Positions 40,163 to 53,600 of a stretch of 64,000 nucleotides of DNA are shown one piece after another. The notes below the pieces were generated by a model. It saw only the letters and a program-made list of their open reading frames with translations, was not told the DNA's origin and made no database searches. Location: assembly GCA_013397845.1 (NCBI GenBank), contig VZTG01001883.1, positions 1,554,304-1,618,303 of the forward strand. The letters are read 5' to 3'. This stretch comes from Melanocharis versteri (lineage: Eukaryota > Chordata > Aves > Passeriformes > Melanocharitidae). Within the stretch, counting starts at the first letter, position 1; the number at the start of each line of letters is the position of its first letter. Made by a program: the position numbers and the translations under genes.

Positions 40163-40236
40163 ATCATCGAATCACAGACCTTTTAGCTAATTGAATTCAA
40201 CTGCTAACCCAGCACTGTGAAGTCCAACACTAAACC
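40163..40236 (-). mobile_element. CR1 LINE 3' end fragment (minus strand)
   Basis: Begins with a decayed octamer region ('atcatcgaatcacaga'). It continues with 'ttgaattcaactgctaacccagcactg' and 'aagtccaacactaaacc', the reverse complement of a CR1 3' UTR of the type that contains 'ggtttagtggtggact' upstream of its end. The match stops abruptly at 'taaacc', where an inverted CR1 piece starts (next entry). Confidence 0.75.
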
Positions 40237-40282
40237 TGTAGTGCTCAAGGACATGATTTAATGGTGGACTCCAGGGCTGTTC
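40237..40282 (+). mobile_element. Inverted CR1 piece joined to the minus-strand tail
   Basis: Immediately after the minus-strand CR1 tail, the + strand reads 'gtagtgctcaaggacatg' then 'atttaatggtggact', which is the same CR1 3' UTR region in the forward direction. The two arms (tccaacactaaacc and gatttaatggtgga) form an imperfect inverted repeat. The arrangement resembles the 5' inversions made by twin priming during LINE insertion, with a short overlap at the junction. The forward piece is only about 45 bp, so the call is moderate. Confidence 0.5.
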
Positions 40283-43200
40283 AGAACTGTACTGCTCACA
40301 TAATTTTCTAGTCTCCTTTCTATTCACCCTCCAGCTCAGTTGTCTGGAGCGTTTCAGCCTGCCTTCTGGTGCCACAAAAGTCTGAATTCTGAGTGTGTTC
40401 TTTTTGGACTTGAATCTCTGTCATACCAGTGTGAATGAAGGTAGGGGTCACTGATCTCAGTGAAAGACCACACATAAGTAGCAGGAATGCATGGAATCGA
40501 TCATGCTGGCTGAATGTCCTACTGAGAATGTAGCAGAAGTGCTACCTTCAGAAGTACTGCAAAGTTCACCTTCTGTAGAGGCAGTTTGGCTGGTATGTTT
40601 GTAGGTTCTGACAATACAAAAGAAGGGTGATCATAAAAATAAAATCTACATCTGTACACACCTGTATCTTTAAGGTGTTTGTTTAAAATCTAAGTATGAT
40701 TCAGGAACTGGGTTTAAAGCTAAAATATTCAGTCCTCAAACATACAGTGTCAATTGTCTGAGTTGTACTGTGATGAATCTTCCATTGCTTTGACTGACTA
40801 CTATAATAATTACCCAAGGAACTGATTTTACTGTATCTCCATCCCAGGATTAGGATATATATTTATTTTGCCTCTTTGCACCATAAATCTGCAATATGTC
40901 TGTGGTCAATCTCTGAGACTGCTCTGAGTGTAATGAAATAGTTCTATGAGTGCCAAAATCATTCCATTTCCATTGCTGAAACTCAGATAGAATCAGATTT
41001 CAGAACCCAAGCTATTAAACTCTGACCATTTAAGGACATAACCTAGATGTAAAGGAGGAGGGTGAAGAAAAGTAAATAAGAGAGAAAACATTCTCAGAGA
41101 AAATATTAGGAGTCACCTGTAACTGCTGAAAATGGCTCATTTTTGTAAGAAGGTAAAATGTTGACGTATTTGTTTCTTCGAATTTTCAGTGGTTCCTCAA
41201 GGGTAACTAAACTACTCTCATCCTTTCTTATTCCAGTGGTAACTAACTGTGGGAGCAGCAATATTTCAGGATGTTTGATTTGTTAACAATTTTCTAAGTT
41301 AAGATTCCTTTATCCTTCAGGAACCATGGATGTATTGGGAACTTAATACCATCTTATTCATTAGTGTGACTAGAGGAAAAAGGAACAGAATCTAAATCTC
41401 TCCAAGCACATCACTGAAAGATTACAAAGGTTGTGGTGAATGAACTCATGGAAATGCCCTCATCAGGTATATTCTGGTGCATGTGTAGTCTAAACTCACC
41501 CGCTTGAAAACCCACAAGTGTGGGGTGTGTGAACAGGGCAGAGACTCAGCACAAGGCCCTCCAAGAGGATGGAAAATTTTCTTTGCAACCTGGGCCTTTG
41601 GAAATTTCAAGTTGCTAAAATATGTTCTTATTGAGCTGAGAATGAGAGCTTCAGTTTTTCCAAGACTTGTTAACTAAATGACAAGTTTTTGTAAGGTCTG
41701 TAAAGATCATCTCTCTGATTGCAAAAGAAGTTCCTCAGCTTCCCTTGCAAACTTCATTGCCCGATTCAAAGCAGGAAGGCAATACATTACAGTGACAATA
41801 ATATCTTAATACAACTAAATATTTTCAGAAACAGGCTTTGGTTAACTTTTCATTTGTTACACAGCACTAGTGGTGGTCAGCCTGGCAGATACCTGGCATT
41901 CAGACTTAGTTTCAGGCCGTGTAAGTGGCATGACAATGTAGCCTCTGTGGCTGCCAGACAATTTTCATTATAATGACAGGCAGAACTCTCAACTTAGCTG
42001 ATGATGGGTCCAGTCTATATACTGCAGCCTGCTGTTTCAGGAAAGAAATGTAGATGTCCCTTTGTTCACAGAAGGGCTGTGTTGTGAGTTGTTTTCCCCA
42101 CTCAAGCCTTGTTCCATGAGAACAGCTGGAGTTTTGTGTGAGTAAGGATTGCATTATTAAGTTGACAGCATTGGCATAGGAGGTGGCCTTTATCAATGGA
42201 TGCTCTGGAATCTACAGAATGACAATCCAGTCATTTAAATGATCTGTCATTGTGAAAATCTGTGCTAAATATTTTTTGAGTTAAAAATTTTATTGAAAGA
42301 TGAAGGAGCCATGTCTTCTCAGGTGAGATTTTAGGAAGGATGTTGCTACTAAATCCATGCGTAGTGCTGGAGATAAGATGTATTCATAGTTTTCTTTAGC
42401 CAGGAAGGATCATTCTGTCTAGCCTTGTGTATATCATGGGCCAGTTAGGCTCTCGTGGGTTTTCTAGTGTTGAATTTAGCACCTTGTGCTGGAATGAAGT
42501 TTATTAACTCAAAAAACGTTCATTAAAAAATGGCAATCTGCTACTTCTTGTTTTTTCTGAGTTAGACTGAAAGAATCCTATGATAAAAAGTACCATCTTC
42601 CTATAGGAATCTTTGTGAAACAATCAAATTACTCTTATTACTCTAATGATAACATTGTTAATATGTTTAATTTCATTTTAAAATTGGACAAACCTGCTAT
42701 TTCCCCCTGGTTTAATACTCTCTTTTATAGTACTTTTCTGTCCTTACTTTCTCAGGAAAATATATGTTCAGGTTTGTTTTTTTTTCCCCTCAATTATTTT
42801 CAAACAGAGCACAAGTATTGTTGCATTAGAAATGAAATAAAGACTCCACCTGTGTTTAGAGAAAGAAAGACACAATATTTCAAAAATGTTCAAGTCTGTA
42901 TTATGCTTAGTGATTCAGTGGGAGAGAAAAATCACTGAAGTCTGTGCATCTTACAGGGCAGCTGGAACTGCAGTGTACCTTCCTTCTGTGTAACAGCAAA
43001 CTGTTGGCCAAAGTATTTTGAGTGCCTTGCACTTGAAGATACCGAGAGTGATTTACCAATACTGTCGAGTAGGACTTGTAGCACTGTGCTGACAAAGATA
43101 AAGTAATGTCCTCTTTCTGCAGAGGAGAAAAGAGGCACACTAAGTGACATTAGGGAATTAACATGAGTCTAAGGAAAAACTGAACCCAGAAGCCCAAAAG

Positions 43201-43289
43201 CTCATTTTCTTGGGTTCTCTGGTTGATGCCCTGAAAGAATGAGCTGGTCATGGGTTTAAAAAACACTACTTGATTTTTTTTCTTGGAAA
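40283..43289. other. Non-coding unique sequence, no gene seen
   Basis: AT-rich sequence. The open frames at 42615-42938 (107 codons +) and 41912-42196 (94 codons -) have no recognisable features. No repeats beyond short homopolymers. Confidence 0.65.
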
Positions 43290-43350
43290 AATCATGGACT
43301 AATTTAGTGTTGAAAAAACCCTTAAGATCATTGAATCCAACTGTAAACTT
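43290..43350 (-). mobile_element. CR1 LINE 3' end fragment (minus strand), very decayed
   Basis: 'atcatggactaatttagtgttgaaaaaaccc' followed by 'ttaagatcattgaatccaact' is a degraded reverse complement of the CR1 terminus (consensus-like 'atcatagaatcatttaggttgg...aagatcatcgagtccaac'). The octamer array is reduced to one or two imperfect copies. About 60 bp are recognisable. Confidence 0.65.
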
Positions 43351-46300
43351 AGAAAATGTTGCCTTGTGTTAAATATAGAATTATCATACCAGTTGTAAGA
43401 TCTCATATAAGTGAAAAGAGGTGCAAAAGTGCTACAATTGTGTTCAGTGTAATTTCAAGTTTAAATCCTATTACTTTTCTTAGCTCAGGTCTGTTCTTGG
43501 ATGTAGGTGTAATTGATCATTAATGCAAGACACACTGCTGTTAGGCAGAAAGGTAATTCATCTCACGTTAGCTTCTTTAGTTCAAAGACATAAAATACTT
43601 CAAGTAAGATGAAAATGAAGTGTTTAAAAATCCCACACTGTGAATCACTGATCACTGCCATACTTTCTCCATTTCCAAGCTTGAAGGATATTATTTAGTT
43701 TTAAAAGCATTCAAAGATTTCATCTGTGATGAGATAACCACCTTATGCTTTGAAAGGAAATGTAGGACAGCAGAATTTCCATCACGTCTGAAAAGTTTTG
43801 AGGTGCCAAGAGAGACCAGTAATTAGGATTTATGCACACAGCAGGGTGCCAAATGAGAAGGGGAGTAGTAGCTGATGAGAAAAATGGTGGTTTAAGAACA
43901 TAGCCAGATTAGCGGAATTGCTGATACAGTGACAGGTGTCAACAAAGCACATGGGTAATAGTGCTCTGATCAGGTGCAGTAGGAATGTGCACATCACAGA
44001 GAATTTATACCAATGCATACAAGCTCTTCTGCTGTAATCAAATAAATGCTCAAAAGGTTTAAGTAGAGGTAGGTGTATTTTAAAAATAGATTCTTCATTA
44101 GGATTCCCCAAAGCATTTTGTATGCTGATAAATCCATGCAAGTTACATAGTCACGTTTATTATTTGCATTTTGGAGGCAAAGAAATGGAAATAGAGTGTA
44201 AAATTACAAATCCAAAATTGCAAGAGAAGTTCTGAGGTAGAATTCAAATTCTTATCCTACATGTCTTCTAATATGTATTAGAGGAGTGGAATTATTTCTT
44301 TTCCCCAAGGAGCAGCAATTGAACCATTCTAAGTATAAACAAAACCGAAAAAGAAAGTATGAATTGATTCTCAAAGGATTAATCTGCTGTCAGAATTTAA
44401 ATCCTGCTTGATATTGTTACCTGGAGTTACCAGAGACTTCTATGATACATTTTAGCACAAATTCAAATTAACTTAGACTAACGAAACAAAATATGAAATT
44501 ACAAACAGCTAACTTTAAACTGATTTCAAAAATACTGGGGTCGTGGTTTGTGTATATGAAGGTGAGAAGAGTCCTGCTGCTTTGAGTTCAGCAATTTTGC
44601 TTCTCTGCTTTTGTGGACAGGATTGACATCATGGTAGAATGAGGGATGCTTTGTTTCAGTGGGAGCCTTATTTTGGAGAGTTTCCTGAAGGTGAATTGAT
44701 TCTGGAAATTATTAGGCTTATGGCAAAGACTCCCAGTGTCAGTCTTGCTCCGTAGCTCCTTCATATTCAAAGCTGGGACGAGACTGCTGAGCTGCATTAT
44801 CACAGTGCTTTAGAGAGTTACTGAGCTACTTATGTAGCATGGATCTAAACAAAAGAGAAAATGGCACGAGGAACTACTGGGCTCTTTCATGATGCCAGTT
44901 TTCCTATTGAAAAAAATAGTTGCAATTGAACCAAGTTTTTAATACAAACCCAGCAATTTCTGAGAACTAATGAGCGTTGGTTTTTGTTTTTTTTTTTAAT
45001 GCAGGAAATGTTAAAGTAGCAACTTTAATTCACAGGGTATGGTTTTAATTAAAAAGAATCTGTCATTTTGTTTCAGTGGAAAAGTCAGCTTTCATTTCTT
45101 ATGTTTAAACATTTAAAAACCTTAAGAAAAACAACAAAAGTGCCCAAATAAATCCCTCCTATACATATAAATATCAATATGAAATTAAAGGTTTAATTTA
45201 GTTTTATTGAACCATTAACAAGTTATTTGACACTTCTCTTCTCACAAATTTTTTGTGCGCTTTTTCATTAAAAAATCAACCAATTTTTGTATTCTTAATT
45301 GAACAGTTTATATGGTTTGAAAAGAATACTGGTGCTACCCTTCTGGAAGTGCTTGTGAGCTTAGAGAAAGGGAATCTGGATTTGAGGGTTATGAATTCAG
45401 CTCTTTTTGAAACTCATGCAGCTTTGAACAAATCACCTTCATTTCTTGTTCTTTAGCTGTCCAAACACAGAAGGGAAATAAATTCTTTCCTTCCTCTAGG
45501 TAATGCTGAAGCTCAGATGGAAACTGCAGGAGAAGGACAAAGCACTGTGTAATATTAGCTTTGTTAATCCTGGTCAGCCCATTTGTTTCTCAGAAAAACT
45601 GTAACAGAACTGAATTGCCTCTGTTCTGCTATTTGTATTTCCTCAGTGTTCTCCATTCTGTCTCCAAACTGAACAATTTCAGCTGTTGCTAAAGGGTTTA
45701 AAACTCTTGATTTGTGGCAATAACTTCCACAAAAATGCATTATGGGCGCTGAAGTGATTATCTTGAATGGGCAGAAAAAGACAACCTAACTGGCAATTGC
45801 ATTCCAGCGTCTGCCCCTCAGCACAGCACCTGCTTTACTGACTTACTACTCCATCCCAGAGAGCTTTATTCATTAGGAAAGGCCATTCAAGCATTTAATG
45901 GAGCTCTTTACATTGAAACAGCTTTATTTGCTCCTATCTATCTTCTAGGCTTCTTCTGTTGAAGAAAAATCCTTTAAAAGGATGTTGTTTTGCTATGACT
46001 GTTCAAAGAGCTCCTCCTTGCTCTCCTGGGTAGCTTTGCTGCCCCTTACCTGCAGGTGGAAAAGGCGCCCAATAAAGCAAAATTACAGTCTTTTTTTATT
46101 ATTATTTTTTTTAAATCTCCAGGCAAAATATTAAGAGAATTCAGCTAGTTGTTGCATATACTAAAATGATGTTGTAAAGCTTTGTTTTATAACACTTAGA
46201 GTGGCTCGGAGGATTTTAGCAGTATGTACATTTTTTAATTCGTATGATTCCTAGGGGTTTGGAACTTGTACTAGATTATACCTACAGGCACACTCTAATA

Positions 46301-49300
46301 CTACAAGTAACCAATTATTTTGGTTTTAATAGAGTTTTAAAACTCTCAGAAATACAGCCCCTGAGCATGGGGAATAAGATGCGTAGAAAATCCTAGGAAG
46401 TAAATTAATTTAGAATTAAACCCAAGTCACAGTGCAAATAACACATAGGTAAGAGCAATGACAATAATATATTCAAATGAAAAAATTAGACGTTTCATTG
46501 GAAAAAAAAAGGCAAAATTGGAACATTAATTATTGAAGATCCACATATAACTTCACCTTTTTACAGGCTTCTGCATGGACAGCATGATTAAGCTATGAGC
46601 GTAGTCCTGTTGTGGGAAAAAGAGCATGTGAGAAAGTAGGAGCATTCTTGCTCAACTCTTTCTACCTCAAATACCTAATTAAGCAAGTAAAGAATAAGCT
46701 TAACTTCTCTGGATCTAGAGATTGCAGTTCATCTGGGTGTAAAAGTTGAAGTCGGAAAATCCTGTGGAGTCAAATCTTTTTACTGTTCAAGGCTATGAAT
46801 GTTTTTCTGCTGAATTTTAGCTTTTGGAGTTTAGTTCAAGCTATATAAGTAATGGTCCATGTTTATTTTTCACTGATAGCTTCTGAATATCACCTGAGTC
46901 TGAATCCTGGCTGCACCAGATTTCCTCTTCCTGTTGTGATGCACAGAATATTTTTGGGCTTCCAAATTATTGGATTTAGACTTGGAAGGCTTAATCCAGT
47001 TGTCAGAGTGGTCTTTAAGTTGGAGGAAACATCCTATTAAATACACAAAGGTAAACTGCCTCTGTGTCTCACTCATTTTAGGCTTCAGTCTTCTTTCTTT
47101 AAAAGATTACTGTCTGTCAAACCATATTCAATAGTGGGTCCATTTCTGTGGGGGTAAGGGCAGGATTTACTTTCAGTCTGAGTATTCCAGTCACGGAGGT
47201 TTAGAACTTGATCAGCATACTCCAGTTCCCATGTTTTTGTTGCATTCTTTGCTGTCGTTCAAAGTATTGGTGTGTGCTCTAACTAGGAGTAAGACATTTC
47301 TATGCAAAATACTTTGAAAACGTTTATGGATGTGTAGTTGCTGTGAAATAAATACTGTCTGACTGCATGCCATTGCTGTGTGGTGTTAATACACATAACT
47401 GAAAAAGTATTTAATTTTTAACATTTTTATTTTCTTGCACTTCTTGAATGAGGAATAATTTTAAAAATTTAAAATTATGTGCCAAAGCGAAAAGACAGGC
47501 CAATAATTGTCGGTTAAGTCTTGTGTCATTATCCTAGTTTTCCAATTAGTCTGAAATTAAATTTATATTCAAGACACCAAACAAATTATATAGTATGAAG
47601 ATAGGCCAATTTTTTTTTCTTAATATAATGTTATGAGGTCTGTGATGTCACTCGGGGGATAAATTTACTGGAGAAAGCAAGTTCTTTCTCTGGGATAAAT
47701 CCGTCTGCCACCTTCTGTAGCAAATAAAAGCAGATTTTGGTATATCATCATTGATGGAAATAACTAGGGAGATAATATAGAGGGGAAAAAAAAAAAAGCT
47801 CTCTTTTTATGTGATATAAGGTCTTTAAAAATGTACCGCAAGCCCATTACATGCATGAAATGGCTGAAAAAGATACTGGTCAGCTGTTACTTGTCTCAGA
47901 TATGGGTTGTGGCAGCCAACTTCTGGTTAAATCCTTATTCAAAAGCCAGTGGGAACCTGCACCGTTTCTCTCCATTTAAACTAATTGATTTTTACATTTG
48001 TACCTAATTGCAAGCCATAAACCCCATAGATAGTATGGAAATATTATTCTATAATTCTGTGGCCAGTTTGGCTTTGAAGAAACAAATGGGGTTTTCTACT
48101 CACTGAATAGACTCAAAGGCAATTATTTTTCCGTTCTGCTTCCTGTAGTCTCTTATCCCAACTGACTGCTAAAAACTCGAGAGTGCCGCAGTGTTTACTA
48201 GTGCTGTTTAAGCAACCTTTAATAAACATAGGCTTGAACTTTCACACTGAAGCTTAGGAGACCAGATCATTCAGGGGAAACCTGAAAGCTTCATTTAATT
48301 CTGTAGCTTTGACTTGTCCTAAATTCATAACAACAGTTAGACTATGTTTCTGACTGTGATTCATGTTTTGCCAGATGGGTACAAGCCATCATCTGCCAAA
48401 AGCACAGCATGTTTCATCATGAAATACAGTCCACAGTAGCATGTCAAAATGCTTCTGACTGAAAAATAGACCGGGCTGTGTCTGAGATTTATGCAACCTT
48501 TCCACTTTGCATTATCTGTTTAGATCAGTGTAAGTGCTGCAAGGGATCAAATGGATAATTTCCATTTGAATATTAAGAAAGAAATGTTTAGAATAACACC
48601 AAGAGATTATTCTGTTTATTGGCATTTATTGGTATCTCCAAGTAGAAATCTGTGCATACTCACAGGCCAGGAAAGGGATTTCCCTACATTGCGTTTGGCT
48701 GGCGCTGCTTTTTCTACAGCATACAGAAGCTGTTGCTTTCTGGGGTTGTTGATCATGGAACTAAGTCATTCACAGATAAAAAGATTTAAAGAGGTATTTT
48801 AAGCATCATCTTTATAGTGGCCCAGAGAATGGAACTCATTGTTGTCCAGTGTATTGTTACATACCTGTGCAAAATAATTTAGATAACAAACCTGGTTCAG
48901 ATTTGTCCCTCCCTGTAAGTTCTAGTCATTCTATGCTGCTTGTTCAGCAGCTGCTTTTCTTCATAACTGGATTTTGGCAAAGAAATAACATCAAGTTAAT
49001 CTATAGTAATATACACTTAGCAACAAACAAACCAAACCCAATCTCTTTACATTTCTCTTTGTGTATCAAAATCAGAACATAAAGAAGTCTGTTCCCTGAA
49101 CCAATGAGGCTGTTCAGTAACTTAGAAGGTGGGTTGGATCTGTCTGTATCCAGTCTCTCCGTAGTGGAGCTTTGCATGAAAACATTTGTCTTTTCATTTC
49201 ACATAATTTACATAAATGAAACGTGGTGATGCCAGCAGTTGTTCCATATTGTTTTGTCACTGCAGCAGACTCATAAGGTGCTGCTTTCCTTCAGTGTCAT

Positions 49301-50529
49301 TATTAGAAATAAAAAGTAATGTGTCAAATGAAGTAGAACTTCAGCACTTGAATTTTGGATGTTACATTTTTTAAGTTTTCTTAGAAGAGCAATGTAAGGT
49401 AGGAAGATTTGTAGCAAGACTGAATCCTAAACGTGTAACTGCATTTCTTCCCTTGAAGTTCTTCCCTGATTCTAGTCGGGCTCAGCTACCATAATATATA
49501 TTACAGTTTTTCAGGAAAAGCAAATGTGCAATCATTTTTGGAAGATAGAAATGACTGTACAGATACTTCCACTGTGATTATGAAGAGCAATGAGATTCAT
49601 ATTGACTGGAACACTGCATTTTGCATAGTCTCTCATATTAGAACAACTACTATCCTACATAGTAACCTTTCTGCTTCTCTTTATTCTTTGTCAGGGAAAT
49701 AAAATACAGTGTGAACAGCCCATGACAACACCTGTGGGAAATGCTTAGATTGGTTGCAATGTCCAAGCAGAGGTTCCTAGCCCCTTCATTACTACCTTTT
49801 TATTCACTGTTTTTGGTTTTCTGAATGCACAGCTAGAATTGTGACCTATGTAATACAAGGCTTAGATTGTGGTGGAGCAGTTCCTTTGCCTCCTAAGTTT
49901 TGGTCTCCACCTGAATGTTACTCCATGGCTTCCCAAATTCCATGGAGTAGTGAAAGCAGGTTTAGGTGTCTTTGGAACTGGTTTACTAGCTGATCCTGGA
50001 AAAGTGTGGAAAGTGAACGGCACAAAAGTGTCTTTTGTCAGGGACAAGCAAAACTTGTGCAATGGTTTAAAGAGAGATTGCTCAATGGTACATTTTCTAG
50101 AAGGTGCCTGGGAGACATGGCAGTTACGTTGATCGGATTTGGCCTTGATTCCTTCTTATTTTTTGTAACACTAGTAGCTATTGTTGCCATACAGCTGTGA
50201 TAGTGCTGAATTAAGTAAGCAGCGGTTTACTCCAGGGCCAAGCAAGCTGCCAGTGTTTCTAGTTTAATATACATTCTTTGCTATATTCAGAGGAATGTGT
50301 AATGAAAATCACTGTGTTAGTTACAAGCTGTCTACAGTGAAGAATGGGAAATACTGTGGTAGAGTGTCAGCTTACTGCAGAGAAGGGCTACAGCATGACA
50401 CATCAGAATAACAAATGCATTATGGATCCATTTTAATTTGTCCATCTTATCTGTACTTAATCTCTAGCATTGTAACAAAAAAGAGAGAGGGAGAGAGGAC
50501 CTAACTTTCTTTTCTTAAATACAGTAGTA
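43351..50529. other. Non-coding unique sequence, no gene seen
   Basis: No gene recognised. Contains A12 at 47786-47797, a T/A-rich run near 46090-46115, and a short GA-rich run (50478-50500). The segments at about 45740-46000 and 48110-48440 are rich in homeodomain- and POU-like words and could be conserved non-coding DNA, but that cannot be judged without alignment. The open frame at 43830-44141 (103 codons -) is featureless. Confidence 0.65.
47786..47797. repeat. A12 homopolymer
   Basis: Run of 12 A after 'gagggg'. No retroposon body is attached. Confidence 0.85.
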
Positions 50530-50690
50530 AAAGGCTGTCCATGGCCTAGATGTGTGCACTCATCACTGAGTTAAAAACTAACTGGATGGATAGGTCCAAA
50601 GAATGGTGGTGAATGGAGTTATATCCAGCTGGAGGTCAGTGATCAGTGGTGTTCTTCCAGACTCAATGCTGGGGCCATTTTTGTCATAAG
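50530..50690 (+). mobile_element. Internal CR1 ORF2 (reverse transcriptase) fragment
   Basis: Around 50571-50690 the + strand, read in one frame, gives VKN*LDG, then VQRMVVNGVISSW, then SGVLPDSMLGP. This matches the CR1 RT segment in which the consensus has a GVPQGSVLGP-type motif (RT domain 4). Two in-frame stops and the altered motif make it dead. The match fades upstream into 'gtgtgcactcatcactgag' and stops abruptly after 'ctggggccattttt'. The copy lacks both the RT catalytic FADD-type box and a 3' UTR, so it is an isolated internal fragment. Confidence 0.75.
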
Positions 50691-53600
50691 AAGGGGTTGG
50701 AAGTTCTGCCAGTGATTCCCTATAGCCATACAGGAGTGCTTTTAAGTTGCTCCCTCTAGAGCAGAAAAAATAGGGTTTGTCCTGTTGATCTGTCTCCAAA
50801 CTTTGAATCTTCTCTGCTCCAGAATTTGCTCAAGTGGCGCCGAGGGTTTGTTTGTCTAATGATGTCAGTGGAGTCATCTCCAGACTTGCAGTCCACCCGC
50901 TCATTTCCCCATACAGCTCGGCATCGCCACACAAGTGTCTTTCCTGCCAACTGTCTATGGAGCAATGGCACAAATCCTGAGCTCTTTTTTCTGACACCTT
51001 CCATAGTTCAGTACTCAAGATAAACACCATACTGAATATATGACTTTTTTAGGGTTTTTTTTTGGTGGATTCTGTAAGAAAGTGTGAGTCAAGCTGGAAT
51101 TGTTTGAGATAACAGTAAATCATTGGGTAGGGATTATTTTCCCTTAGGAATAAAAATGACTTTAAAAGTGATAGAATTTTCTAGCATGTCAGATGTATAA
51201 TTACTGCAACAAAAGGAGGCCCTAATTACCTCTAATCCATCCTATGTCTACCAAATGCAATGTGAATTTTAGGTGCTGATTCTGGCCATCTGTACTGTGG
51301 GCAGAACAAGATGAGCCTAGGGTTGTATATCGAGATGACTGAAAGGTGCAAAGTAAACAATATCAAAAATGAAAAAGAAGCCTGGAACTTTGAATAGGCT
51401 CCTGGGATCTGACTCATGCTTTCTGCTTGACAGTGGCCTTTTACATTAGTCTAAATATGTGATATGAATATTCATGAGCAATCCTGATGAAACATGCCAC
51501 ACAACTTTTCAGCTGTGCTTGTAGATTCTCCACCTGGTTCCCTAAAAATGCTGTTGGTATGCTGTTAAATTGTAGGTTATTTTATTCATTATGATGGGTT
51601 GAATGTAGTGTTTCAAGATATAATAATCAAGAGATTTTTCTTTTCTTATGCACCTGTACTTGCCTTCCAGATATCATTCCTTTGAAGTCTTATAGAATTT
51701 CAGTGGAGATTTTTAACAAAAGCTTGATTTCTAAGCACATGAAAAATCACTAATGCTTTAGCAAGACTCAACACAAGAGTACTTATGATACATGGAAACA
51801 TAGTGAGAATTTCTATTAATTGCTTTGGATTTCTACTCTCCAGTGGACAACAGTCACTCACTCCTAACATGAATATTCTTTTTTACAATGGGAAAGAAAA
51901 CCTTGGTCTTTGTTGCAGCTAATTGTGCTGTGCTTCCTTGGGTTCTCGCTTGGTCTCACTTTCACAGTTCTTTTCATATCTATATTGCGAGAATGCTCCT
52001 GTCCCCTAAACCACTTCATTATGGGGCTGGGTGACTGCCTGTGCTGGACAAATTCTTTGTCAGCAGTTGATAGCGCCTCCTTTGGGATCGTATTGGTGAT
52101 CACTATTGTGAGAGTATCTTTCTTTAGTGTTTAATCCCAGAAAGAACAAGATCTGTTCCTTGGCTTCCCCTCAGTCACAAAATCTCCTGTATTCCCCTTT
52201 TGTTTTTGTAGCCTTTGTGTTTTGTTTTTCCTGGAATTCATGATTCTGTATTAGGATTTCATAAAGAGCCTACTTGGAGTTAACTGAAGCTGCTAAATCA
52301 CATCAAATGATTCAAGATCACTCATTGTGAAGTACTTGATATGTATAATGTTTTTTATTATCACGTATTCCTTGCAGGTACAGCACACAAAGCTGTTTGG
52401 ATATTTTCCAGTTTTCTGCAGTTAGGGGGAATTTAAGCCCTCATAGAGCTTGGATCTGCTCCTCGCTTCTTTCGCACAGTTCTCTCTAGCCCCTGGCAAC
52501 ATGCACTGCTCAGGATTACATCTGAACAGAGAATCTGATGTCTTCAAAGTTAAATATCTCAGTCCTTTGACTTCATTTTTGTTACAAGTGAGACCTAAAG
52601 CTCCCACTACCTGTGTACCTTGTCTGCTGCAATTTCATTGTCCTTTCACAGAGGCAGAAGACAGTGTTGTCAGGATCATTTATGCTATGTACCGAAGTGT
52701 TGACTAACCAAATGTGGTACTTACCTAGATGCTGAAGATGTTCCTTGGTTTCCACATCCAAATTTTAATCTTCTTTTAACTCTGGAGTAATTAAGATAAA
52801 TTTGTGCTTCTGACAAGTAGGACTGCAAGCAGTTCCTAGGTTTAGTTACAATTAAAGACAATCTAAAGAGATACTTCCAGATGGCTATCTTCCATCAAAT
52901 CTCGCGTTAAACTTAATACTGGTTCTACTAACCAAAAAAGGGGGAAGGGGAACAGAAGGAGAGAAAAAAAATTATTAAGCTGTTATTTTCTGTGAAAATA
53001 TTATATTAAATTAAAAAATAATAAGGTTCCGTTTTCTAAGCTTCACCAAAGTGCAGAAAACTGCCATGTAGTTATTTAAATGATTAAAGTTACTGCAAGT
53101 GTGTAGGGTACAGGCCGCACAAGAATCAACAATGCTATTTTTCAGAGCAGCGTAGCTTCTGGGCTGTTTTTGACCCACAGGGCAGGAGTAGAATTCAAAC
53201 CAAAGGAATGAAAAATTACATAGATAACACAGTAAGTATTTATCATATTTATGGCTGTCTGCTTTGGAAAAAAAATCATTATATTTGTCTCCAAAGCTTT
53301 AAAGTGTGAGTCTATGCTGAAGAATGATGGCACTGTCCTAAGAGATCTGCTCTTTGTGTTCAAATTCAGATTACCTGACTTCCGAGATGACTTATTAATG
53401 GGTTTTGATGGTATTCACCAGGCATTAAAATGACATGATTAATTTAGTGAGAGCAATTAAAAGGTAAATGTGGAGAGGGGTAGTAGGAGAACATGTGATA
53501 TCTTGTATTTAAAAAATCCAGTTTTAGTTGTCTGTATTTTATTTGACGATTTTGTGGGGGAGAGATGAAGCAAATCTGTGCTCAGACTTGGACTTTAAAT

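Noticed and set aside
49862..50200. Overlapping frames on both strands considered as a processed pseudogene
   Set aside because: No protein family recognised in any frame, and no poly-A tail or target-site duplication seen.
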